A stretch of DNA of 5,030 bases from Fimenecus sp045611635 (GTDB lineage Bacteria > Bacillota > Clostridia > Oscillospirales > Acutalibacteraceae), in the NCBI GenBank assembly GCA_045611635.1, contig JAZKXL010000017.1, positions 1 to 5,030 of the forward strand, written 5' to 3'. Shown here piece by piece: positions 1 to 5,030 of the stretch (position 1 is its first letter; every line of letters starts with the position of its first letter). The notes under the pieces were generated by a model. The model searched no databases and had not been told where the DNA came from. It worked only from the letters and a program-made list of their open reading frames with translations. A program made the translations under genes and the position numbers.

Positions 1-305
1 CCCTCCATTGCGTTTTCAGCCGCTGTTGTTTCATACATAAGATTACCAATAACTGAAAGGCGCACCCAAGGAATTACCAAGCCCAATGATGGAGCAAGAG
101 CAATAACTGTTGCAAGAATTGATAATGCAGATGGAATTGTAAAAAGTGCACTTGATGTTATAGCATTGCGTAATTTTTTCTTGTCAATTCCTAATGCCTT
201 ACCTTGCTTTAATGCTTTTACAAGGAAGAATATTGACTGTGCAAGAACAAAAAGAATTACGCCGCCTGCAATTAAGTACAAACCGGTACTTTCTTTGAAG
301 TCCAT
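1..305 (-). CDS. DUF5058-like membrane protein, N-terminal part (C-terminus beyond window)
   Basis: The minus strand is open from an ATG at 305 to the left edge, giving 101 codons of a longer gene. The product starts MDFKESTGLYL. It has one hydrophobic span at about residues 9-31, a basic lysine-rich loop at 32-47, and a second long hydrophobic stretch at about 53-79, followed by PWVRLS (79-84) and a small-residue region. This arrangement, with the P-W-x-R-L-S segment after the second span, resembles the DUF5058 family of uncharacterised multi-span inner-membrane proteins; that assignment is from memory. An in-frame ATG also exists at 314, but the AGGAG motif abuts it directly, whereas spacing to the ATG at 305 is 9 nt, so 305 is the better start. 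It is divergent from leuA. Function is unknown; a transport role is only a guess. Confidence 0.72.
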   Translation of the reverse strand, partial: MDFKESTGLYLIAGGVILFVLAQSIFFLVKALKQGKALGIDKKKLRNAITSSALFTIPSALSILATVIALAPSLGLVIPWVRLSVIGNLMYETTAAENAME

Positions 306-314
306 ATCTTTCAT

Positions 315-319
315 CTCCT
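315..319 (-). promoter_or_regulatory. RBS that decides the start of the DUF5058-like gene
   Basis: CTCCT on the plus strand reads AGGAG on the minus strand. It lies 9 nt from the ATG at 305 but touches the alternative in-frame ATG at 314 with no spacer, so translation should begin at 305. Confidence 0.7.
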
Positions 320-336
320 AAAAATTTTATGGATAT

Positions 337-365
337 ATTAAAACATTTTTTCACAATAAAATCAA
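337..365 (-). promoter_or_regulatory. Putative sigma-A promoter of the DUF5058-like gene
   Basis: On the minus strand, TTGATT (365-360, -35) is followed after 17 nt by TTTAAT (342-337, -10, one mismatch to TATAAT). Transcription would start near 330, leaving a leader of about 25 nt with the AGGAG at 319-315. The spacing is right, but the region is AT-rich, so chance matches are possible. Confidence 0.5.
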
Positions 366-406
366 CAAAAAAAATAAATATTATTCCTTAAATGACGATT
401 TAATGA

Positions 407-420
407 TTTAACTTGTTAAA
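407..420. repeat. Small inverted repeat TTTAAC-TT-GTTAAA
   Basis: A perfect 6-bp inverted repeat with a 2-nt spacer lies 8 nt upstream of the -35 box of the leuA promoter, within the divergent intergenic region. The position suits a regulator binding site. In DNA this AT-rich such a palindrome can also arise by chance, and I do not recognise it as the site of a known regulator. Confidence 0.3.
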
Positions 421-428
421 ATTATATA

Positions 429-457
429 TTGACAAAGCAAAAAATATACTATAAAAT
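429..457 (+). promoter_or_regulatory. Sigma-A promoter of the leuAB leader
   Basis: A perfect -35 box TTGACA (429-434) is followed by a 17-nt spacer and TAAAAT (452-457), which matches TATAAT at five of six positions. Transcription should start near 464, about 300 nt before leuA, leaving room for the complete T-box leader. The overlapping TATAAA at 450-455 is a less well spaced alternative -10. A strong constitutive promoter fits a transcription unit controlled by attenuation. Confidence 0.8.
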
Positions 458-463
458 ATAACA

Positions 464-750
464 CAAATCAAATAGCCACTATCGAAAAAACAGTGAAGAA
501 AAAAAGACATAAAATACTCGCTTTCAGAGAGTTGTCGGTTGGTGCAAGGCAACACAGTGTTTATGTGTATAACTCATTTCGGAGTTGCATGGGTGAAATC
601 ATAGCCCATGACGGTTGACCCCGTTACAAAGTCAGGCCTTGTTGGAGGTCGCAGAGGTTGGCAAACGCCGACGAATTAGGGTGGTACCACGATAGAATTT
701 TCCGTCGTCCCTATCAAATTGTAATTTTGATAGTGTGACGATTTTTTATT
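464..750 (+). promoter_or_regulatory. T-box leader (riboswitch), leucine-specific, controlling leuAB
   Basis: This 5' leader binds tRNA directly and lets transcription continue when the tRNA is uncharged. The conserved T-box AATTAGGGTGGTACCACG is at 674-691. Stem I is visible as ACATAAA (507-513) pairing with TTTATGT (560-566), topped by GTTGTC (531-536) pairing with GGCAAC (548-553); the typical CAGAGAG and GGTTGGTG segments are at 525-544. After the 3' strand comes AACTCATTTCGGAG, whose CTC at 573-575 sits where the specifier triplet belongs and reads Leu. Further hairpins are ATGGG/CCCAT (589-593/605-609), ACGG/CCGT (611-614/621-624) and GTTGGC/GCCGAC (657-662/667-672). The antiterminator pairs TAGGG (677-681) with CCCTA (709-713) and ACGA (689-692) with TCGT (705-708), leaving the bulge UGGUACC (682-688). 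The U at 685 fits the A discriminator of tRNA-Leu. I could not resolve the lowest part of Stem I, so the 5' limit is the predicted transcription start. Confidence 0.93.
706..750 (+). terminator. Intrinsic terminator of the T-box leader
   Basis: CTATCAAA (711-718) pairs with TTTGATAG (726-733). The outer CGTC (706-709) pairs with GACG (737-740), and six T residues follow at 742-747. The 5' strand overlaps the 3' strand of the antiterminator (705-713), so the two structures exclude each other, as a T-box switch requires. With charged tRNA-Leu this hairpin should form and stop transcription before leuA. Confidence 0.88.
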
Positions 751-765
751 TGGAGGAGATTTTAT

Positions 766-2472
766 ATGAAACAAGGTTGCGAAAAGTATATTCCTTTCAC
801 ACCAATCAACATTCCTGACAGGCAGTGGCCAAGCAAGACCATTACTAAACCACCTATTTGGTGTTCAGTTGACTTGCGTGATGGTAATCAGGCACTTATT
901 GACCCAATGAATCTTCAGGAAAAAATTGAATATTTCAAAACACTTATCAATATTGGTTTCAAAGAGATAGAAGTTGGTTTTCCATCAGCATCTGAAACTG
1001 AATATGAAATTCTTCGTACACTTATTGAAAAAGATTTAATTCCTGATGATGTTACTATTCAGGTCCTTGTTCAAAGCCGTGAACATCTTATCCGCAAAAC
1101 ATTTGAGGCAATTGATGGTGCTAAAAATGTAATTATTCACTTTTACAACTCAACTTCAACTTTACAAAGAAAAGTTGTTTTTAAAAAGGATATGGATGGC
1201 GTTATTGACATTGCTGTGCAAGGTGCAAAGCTTATTAAAGAGCTTACTGATGAGTTAAAGTCACAAAAAGATGTTAATATTCGTTATGAATACTCCCCTG
1301 AAAGTTTTTCAGGTACTGAAATGGACAATGCTGTGCTTATTTGCGAAAAGGTTATGGAAGCACTCGACATTAACGAAAATAACAAGATTATTCTTAATCT
1401 TCCTGCTACTGTTGAGGGTAGTACTCCAAACGGACACGCTGACCAAATTGAGTATTTTTGCCGTAAACTTAAAAATCGTGAAAATGCAATTATCAGCTTG
1501 CACCCACACAATGACCGTGGCACTGCAGTTGCAGCCGCTGAACTTGGTCTTTTAGCAGGTGCTGATAGAATTGAAGGTACACTTTTCGGTAATGGTGAGC
1601 GTACAGGTAACGTTGACATTGTTACACTTGCTCTTAATATGTACACACAAGGCATTGACCCTAAGCTTGATTTTTCACATATGAATGAAATCAAAGAAAT
1701 GTTTGAACGTACTACAAAAATGCCTGTTGACCCAAGAAAGCCATACGGCGGCGAGCTTGTTTTCACTGCATTCTCTGGCTCACACCAAGATGCTATCAAT
1801 AAAGGCAAAGAATATATGCGCATAAGTGGTACTGAATATTGGGAAGTTCCTTACTTGCCTATTGACCCTGCTGATGTTGGCCGTGAATATGAACCAATTA
1901 TTCGTATTAACAGTCAGTCCGGCAAGGGCGGTGTTGCTTACATTATGGCGGAATACGGCTACAAAATGCCAAAAGCTATGCATCCTGAATTCTCAAAAAT
2001 CGTTCAAAAGGTTTGTGATGAAAAGGGCAAGGAACTTCAAAAAGAAGAGGTTTATGCACTTTTCCAACAAGAATACCTCAATGTTACAGGTCCTTACAAA
2101 TTGCTTGGATACAAATTCTTTGAAGAAAGAGAACATGGCGAAGACCAATCAAGAGTACACTTTGTTGGTACTGTACAATACAATGGTAACGAGCCACAAC
2201 AAATTGAGGGTGTGGCAAACGGTCCTATCAGTGCATTCTGTCAAGCAATGAACACAATTGGTCTTGGTGAATACAAGTTTATTGACTACTCTGAACACGC
2301 TATTTCAGTGGGCTCTGACTCAAAAGCTGTCAGCTATATTCACATTACAAACCCACAAGGCAAAGATGTTTTTGGTATTGGTATTTCACACAATATCAAC
2401 TATGCATCAATCAAAGGTATTCTTTGTGCGGTTAACCGTTGTTTACCTAATGTAGTTAGGGAGGAAAAGTAA
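766..2472 (+). CDS. leuA: 2-isopropylmalate synthase, long (type 2, yeast-like) form
   Basis: LeuA condenses acetyl-CoA with 2-oxoisovalerate to 2-isopropylmalate, the first committed step of leucine synthesis, in the cytoplasm. The 568-residue product fits the long LeuA class (yeast, Corynebacterium, Mycobacterium) better than the roughly 500-residue E. coli form. The HMGL-like TIM barrel carries DLRDGNQAL (36-44; R38 and D39 expected catalytic and metal-binding), the metal-binding HPHND (246-250; H246, H248) and GNGERTGNVD (275-284). A linker region follows, then the C-terminal LeuA dimer domain (about 430-565), which in the family binds leucine for feedback inhibition. The start is supported by GGAGG at 752-756, 9 nt upstream and just after the T-box terminator. 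All key residues are present and the frame is intact. The gene ends one base before leuB and is controlled by the leucine T-box. Other members of the family, such as homocitrate or citramalate synthase, are unlikely given the long-form N-terminus and the neighbouring leuB. Confidence 0.96.
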   Translation: MKQGCEKYIPFTPINIPDRQWPSKTITKPPIWCSVDLRDGNQALIDPMNLQEKIEYFKTLINIGFKEIEVGFPSASETEYEILRTLIEKDLIPDDVTIQVLVQSREHLIRKTFEAIDGAKNVIIHFYNSTSTLQRKVVFKKDMDGVIDIAVQGAKLIKELTDELKSQKDVNIRYEYSPESFSGTEMDNAVLICEKVMEALDINENNKIILNLPATVEGSTPNGHADQIEYFCRKLKNRENAIISLHPHNDRGTAVAAAELGLLAGADRIEGTLFGNGERTGNVDIVTLALNMYTQGIDPKLDFSHMNEIKEMFERTTKMPVDPRKPYGGELVFTAFSGSHQDAINKGKEYMRISGTEYWEVPYLPIDPADVGREYEPIIRINSQSGKGGVAYIMAEYGYKMPKAMHPEFSKIVQKVCDEKGKELQKEEVYALFQQEYLNVTGPYKLLGYKFFEEREHGEDQSRVHFVGTVQYNGNEPQQIEGVANGPISAFCQAMNTIGLGEYKFIDYSEHAISVGSDSKAVSYIHITNPQGKDVFGIGISHNINYASIKGILCAVNRCLPNVVREEK

Positions 2473-2473
2473 A

Positions 2474-3547
2474 ATGAAAGAATACAATATTGTAGTATTA
2501 AAAGGTGACGGAATTGGTCCTGAAATAGTTGATGAAGCACTTAAAGTGCTTGATGCAACTGGTGAAAAATATGGATTTAAGTTCAGTTATGATTATCAAC
2601 TTATTGGTGGTGCTGCTATTGACGCTACTGGCGAGCCACTTCCACAAGCAACAGTTGATGCTTGTAAAAAGGCGGACTGTGTATTTCTTGGTGCAGTTGG
2701 TGGTCCTAAATGGGACACACTCCCTGGTAACCAACGTCCTGAAAAAGGTCTTTTAGGTATTCGCGGCGCTTTAGGTCTTTATGCAAATCTTCGTCCTGCA
2801 AAGATTTTTGAGCCACTTAAAAGTGCATCTCCTATTAAGGACAGCATTATCGGTGACGGTCTTGATATTATGATTGTCCGTGAACTTACAGGTGGTATTT
2901 ATTTTGGTGAGCGTGGTCGCAAAGAAGTTGATGGCAACCCTGCTGCATATGATACTGAAATGTATTCAGTTCCTGAAATCGAAAGAATTGCAAGAACTGC
3001 TTATGAAATGGCTATGAAGCGTAACAAGAAGCTCACAAGCGTTGACAAAGCAAATGTTCTTGAAAGTTCTCGCCTTTGGAGAGAAACTGTTATCAAAATG
3101 TCTGCTGAATACCCTGAGGTTGAACTTTCACACATGTATGTTGACAACTGTGCTATGCAGTTAGTTAGAAATCCAGGTCAGTTTGATGTTATTGTTACAT
3201 CTAACATTTTTGGCGATATTCTTTCTGATGAGGCATCAATGATTTCAGGTTCAATCGGTATGTTGGCATCAGCATCACTTGCAACTGGCAAAATGGGACT
3301 TTATGAGCCAATTCACGGTTCAGCACCTGATATTGCAGGTCAAGAAAAAGCAAATCCACTTGCAACAATTCTTTCAGCTGCTATGATGTTACAATATTCA
3401 TTTGATGAAAAAGATGCTGCAAAATCTATTGAAGATGCAGTTAATGAAGCACTCAAGATTGCTCGTACACCTGACATTTATGAAGATGGCTTTAAGAAGG
3501 TTACAACAAGTGAAATGGGTGACCTTGTGGTGTCATTACTTAAATAA
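2474..3547 (+). CDS. leuB: 3-isopropylmalate dehydrogenase
   Basis: LeuB oxidises and decarboxylates 3-isopropylmalate with NAD+, giving 2-oxoisocaproate, the direct precursor of leucine. The 357 residues match the usual family length. Visible motifs are GDGIGPE (11-17), the substrate arginines R97 and R107 (in YANLRP), VRELTGGIYFG with R136 and Y143, K192, D224, and the metal-binding D248 and D252 in NIFGDILSDEAS. The cofactor loop EPIHGSAPDIAG (278-289) has the Asp typical of NAD-dependent IPMDH rather than NADP-dependent isocitrate dehydrogenase. Spacing between these residues agrees with the Thermus enzyme as I remember it. The RBS AGGGAGG (2458-2464) lies inside the end of leuA, and the ATG follows the leuA stop after one base, which indicates tight co-transcription and probably coupled translation. 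No intrinsic terminator with a T-run follows; a palindromic repeat does. Confidence 0.97.
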   Translation: MKEYNIVVLKGDGIGPEIVDEALKVLDATGEKYGFKFSYDYQLIGGAAIDATGEPLPQATVDACKKADCVFLGAVGGPKWDTLPGNQRPEKGLLGIRGALGLYANLRPAKIFEPLKSASPIKDSIIGDGLDIMIVRELTGGIYFGERGRKEVDGNPAAYDTEMYSVPEIERIARTAYEMAMKRNKKLTSVDKANVLESSRLWRETVIKMSAEYPEVELSHMYVDNCAMQLVRNPGQFDVIVTSNIFGDILSDEASMISGSIGMLASASLATGKMGLYEPIHGSAPDIAGQEKANPLATILSAAMMLQYSFDEKDAAKSIEDAVNEALKIARTPDIYEDGFKKVTTSEMGDLVVSLLK

Positions 3548-3556
3548 AAACAAATT

Positions 3557-3629
3557 TAGTGTCATTCTGAGCAACGCGAAGAATCTCCATAGAGATACTT
3601 CGTCACATTCGTTCCTCAGTATGACACTA
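3557..3629. repeat. Nested palindromic intergenic repeat (REP/MITE-like, TCATTCTGAG type)
   Basis: The outer arms TAGTGTCATTCTGAG (3557-3571) and CTCAGTATGACACTA (3615-3629) are complementary at 14 of 15 positions. An inner hairpin pairs CGAAGAATCTC (3577-3587) with GAGATACTTCG (3592-3602) at 10 of 11 positions, around a 4-nt loop. The arms are separated by unequal unpaired segments. From memory, elements with the core TCATTCTGAG...CGAAGAATCTC recur between genes in many Clostridia and some other gut bacteria. It encodes nothing here and lies 10 bp after the leuB stop and 21 bp before the next start. In RNA it would form a long hairpin that could protect the leuAB 3' end or reduce read-through. 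It has no clean T-run, so I do not call it a terminator. Confidence 0.85.
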
Positions 3630-3650
3630 TTTAACTTTTAAGAGGTTATT

Positions 3651-4481
3651 ATGAAAACACTTTACATTAGTGATATGGATGGAACTCTTTTGCAAAATAA
3701 CGGCAAAATGAGTGAATACACAAAAGAAAAGTTGAATGAGTTTTATGAAAAAGGAATCCCCTTTTCAGTTGCTACTGCTCGTAGTATGGTTAGCGCTACT
3801 CCTCTTTTAGAGGGTGTGCATTTTGCCGCCCCTATTGTGCTTATGAATGGCGTTTTCGTGTATGATACCGAAACAAAAAAAGCGGTAAAATACCACGAAA
3901 TTACACACTCGGCACTACAAAAAATTCTTGATTGCTTTTACGAAAAAAATCTTCATCCATTTATGTTTTTGTATGGTGACGACTACAAGCTTTCAATTAA
4001 ATATACTGAGTTTGACAACGAGGGTATGAAAGAATTTTATGATATGCGCGTAGATATGCTTGAGGGTAGATTTACACAAACCGATGACCTTACAAACATA
4101 GAAAATGGTCAGCACCCTGTTTATGTAAACTACTATGCACTACCTGAATTTCTTGATGATGTAGTCCTAAAACTGAAAGAAATTCCCGAAATTGATTTTG
4201 CATATTATAAAGACTCATATTCTGAAGACTGGTTAATTGAAATTTATGCAAATACCGCTTCAAAGGCAAATGGTGCGAAAGAGGTTAAAGAAATTGTAGG
4301 GGCTGAAAGTATTACCGCATTTGGTGATAATCTTAACGATTTAGTAATGCTTGGCGGTGCGGACACCGCGGTTGCGGTAGAAAATGCGGTGCCACAAGTT
4401 AAAGAAATTGCAAGTGTTATAATCGGCACAAATACTGATGACAGTGTTATAAAATACATTATGGAAAAAGAAAACGCTTAA
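3651..4481 (+). CDS. Cof-type HAD-IIB family phosphatase
   Basis: This is a cytoplasmic haloacid dehalogenase-superfamily hydrolase, probably acting on a sugar phosphate or similar small phosphorylated metabolite; the substrate cannot be read from sequence. All four HAD motifs are visible. Motif I is DMDGTL (8-13), with D8 the nucleophile and D10 the acid/base. Motif II is T42 in SVATARS. Motif III is K205 in ASKANGAK. Motif IV is GDNLNDLVML (225-234), with D226 and D230 expected to bind Mg2+. The region between motifs II and III (about 83-195) corresponds to the C2 cap that defines subclass IIB. The 276 residues are typical of the family. AGAGG at 3641-3645 is 5 nt before the ATG. No convincing promoter lies between leuB and this gene, so it may be read through from the leu transcript. 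Such genes occur beside unrelated operons, so a role in leucine metabolism should not be assumed. Confidence 0.92.
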   Translation: MKTLYISDMDGTLLQNNGKMSEYTKEKLNEFYEKGIPFSVATARSMVSATPLLEGVHFAAPIVLMNGVFVYDTETKKAVKYHEITHSALQKILDCFYEKNLHPFMFLYGDDYKLSIKYTEFDNEGMKEFYDMRVDMLEGRFTQTDDLTNIENGQHPVYVNYYALPEFLDDVVLKLKEIPEIDFAYYKDSYSEDWLIEIYANTASKANGAKEVKEIVGAESITAFGDNLNDLVMLGGADTAVAVENAVPQVKEIASVIIGTNTDDSVIKYIMEKENA

Positions 4482-4505
4482 GGTTTCCCCTAAGCGTTAT
4501 TTTTT
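4473..4505. terminator. Bidirectional intrinsic terminator overlapping the HAD gene stop
   Basis: AACGCTTA (4473-4480) pairs perfectly with TAAGCGTT (4491-4498), and GG (4482-4483) can add two pairs with CC (4488-4489). Six T residues follow at 4500-4505 for the plus strand. The hairpin is preceded by an A-rich run (GGAAAAAGAAAA, 4463-4474), which gives a T-rich tail on the minus strand, so it can also serve the convergent aldolase gene. The TAA stop of the HAD gene (4479-4481) lies inside the hairpin. Confidence 0.88.
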
Positions 4506-4512
4506 ATACCCT

Positions 4513-4542
4513 AATACTGTGAGCCGAACGCCACGAAGTATT
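4513..4542. repeat. Short imperfect inverted repeat between convergent genes
   Basis: AATACT (4513-4518) is complementary to AGTATT (4537-4542), and GTG (4519-4521) can pair with CAC (4532-4534), leaving a 2-nt bulge and a 10-nt loop. It sits between the strong terminator and the stop of the minus-strand aldolase. On the minus strand it would form a hairpin just after the aldolase stop, but no T-run follows directly. It may be a weak secondary structure or a repeat remnant. Confidence 0.3.
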
Positions 4543-4555
4543 GCGGAAAAAGAAA

Positions 4556-5030
4556 CTATTTGTTTGCTAATTCTGCACGAGCAATTTTGATATTTTCTAC
4601 AAAGCGCTTACCTGTTTCAGTAATCTTCTTGTAGTCACCTGTCTTTGCACCTGCTGTAAGTGATGAACCAGCACCAACTGCAACGGCACCTGCTTTAATC
4701 CATTCACCAACATTGTCAGCATCAACACCACCTGTTGGCATCATCTTTGCATAAGGAATTGGTCCTTTAATGTCTTTGATAATCTTTGGTCCAAAAAGGT
4801 CAGCAGGGAAAACTTTAAGAATATCAGCACCGTTTTCCATAGCAAGAAGTCCTTCACGAACTGTCATAATACCAGGCATCATTGGAACTCTATAACGGTT
4901 ACAAAGTTTAAGTGTTTCAATATCGAGAGCAGGGCTAACGATATATTCAGCACCTGAAAGCATAGCAATTCTTGCTGTTGCTGCATCAAGAACAGTACCT
5001 GCACCAAGAATAATTTCTTCTGGTGTGTAT
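4556..5030 (-). CDS. KDPG/KHG aldolase (2-dehydro-3-deoxy-phosphogluconate aldolase), C-terminal part; 5' end beyond window
   Basis: The enzyme splits 2-keto-3-deoxy-6-phosphogluconate into pyruvate and glyceraldehyde 3-phosphate, and often 4-hydroxy-2-oxoglutarate as well; it serves Entner-Doudoroff or uronate breakdown in the cytoplasm. The frame is open to the right edge, so the in-frame ATG at 4963 is internal: the codons before it encode conserved family sequence including ILGAGTVLDA. The 158 visible residues cover most of a class I aldolase barrel. They include GAGTVL, SPALD, PMMPGIMT, the Schiff-base lysine in DILKVFPA, PTGGV and the phosphate-binding VGAGSSL. About 50 N-terminal residues, including the catalytic glutamate, lie outside the window. 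The stop is at 4556-4558. The gene converges on the HAD gene and can share its terminator. Whether it belongs to an eda-kdgK or hexuronate operon cannot be seen, so I give no symbol. Confidence 0.93.
   Translation of the reverse strand, partial: YTPEEIILGAGTVLDAATARIAMLSGAEYIVSPALDIETLKLCNRYRVPMMPGIMTVREGLLAMENGADILKVFPADLFGPKIIKDIKGPIPYAKMMPTGGVDADNVGEWIKAGAVAVGAGSSLTAGAKTGDYKKITETGKRFVENIKIARAELANK

Noticed and set aside
312..314. ATG at 314 as the start of the DUF5058-like gene
   Set aside because: The AGGAG motif touches this codon with no spacer; the in-frame ATG at 305 has a normal 9-nt spacing.
1284..1823. A 179-codon minus-strand open frame inside leuA
   Set aside because: It lies wholly antisense to a clear leuA with all its motifs, has no family features I recognise, and follows from leuA codon bias.
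2498..2756. Short open frames on both strands inside the start of leuB
   Set aside because: They lie inside leuB in other frames, with no RBS or recognisable domains.
3557..3629. The palindrome as an intrinsic terminator of leuB
   Set aside because: No continuous T-run follows the stem (CACTATTTAAC), and the structure matches a dispersed repeat better than a terminator.
3402..3641. A plus-strand open frame overlapping the end of leuB and running through the palindromic repeat
   Set aside because: It overlaps leuB in another frame, and its C-terminal residues (SVILSNAKNLHRD) are simply the translation of the repeat. Such peptides recur in annotations wherever this repeat occurs.
4244..4459. 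A minus-strand open frame inside the HAD gene
   Set aside because: It is antisense to the conserved motif III-IV region of the HAD phosphatase and shows no independent support.
4961..4963. ATG at 4963 as the start of the minus-strand aldolase
   Set aside because: The frame continues upstream to the window edge and encodes conserved aldolase sequence (ILGAGTVLDA), so this Met is internal and the gene is cut by the window.

Overview
The window reads as a chromosomal segment of a low-GC Firmicute, most likely one of the Clostridia. The support is AT-rich intergenic DNA, strong AGGAG-type ribosome binding sites, a classical T-box leader, a long-form (type 2) LeuA, and an intergenic palindromic repeat (TCATTCTGAG...) of a kind I recall from gut Clostridia. 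I cannot assign a genus.

Layout, left to right. (1) Bases 1-305, minus strand: the N-terminal part of a DUF5058-like membrane protein, with its own promoter and RBS. (2) Bases 306-765: an AT-rich divergent intergenic region. It holds the minus-strand promoter, a small inverted repeat, a near-consensus plus-strand promoter, and a leucine-specific T-box leader with a CTC specifier, antiterminator and competing terminator. (3) Bases 766-3547: leuA and leuB, one base apart. They encode the first committed step and the oxidative step of leucine synthesis; leuC and leuD are not in the window. (4) Bases 3548-3650: a 73-bp nested palindromic repeat. (5) Bases 3651-4481: a Cof-type HAD phosphatase, whose stop codon lies inside a bidirectional terminator. 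(6) Bases 4556-5030, minus strand: the C-terminal part of a KDPG/KHG aldolase converging on that terminator.

How the genes work together: the T-box should sense uncharged tRNA-Leu(GAG) and allow transcription of leuAB only when leucine is scarce. LeuA also carries the C-terminal domain that in this family mediates leucine feedback inhibition, so flux is probably controlled at two levels. The HAD phosphatase may be co-transcribed by read-through past the repeat, but nothing in its sequence ties it to leucine synthesis. The flanking membrane protein and aldolase are separate transcription units.

I see no undescribed system here. The most informative elements are the T-box leader and the palindromic repeat.
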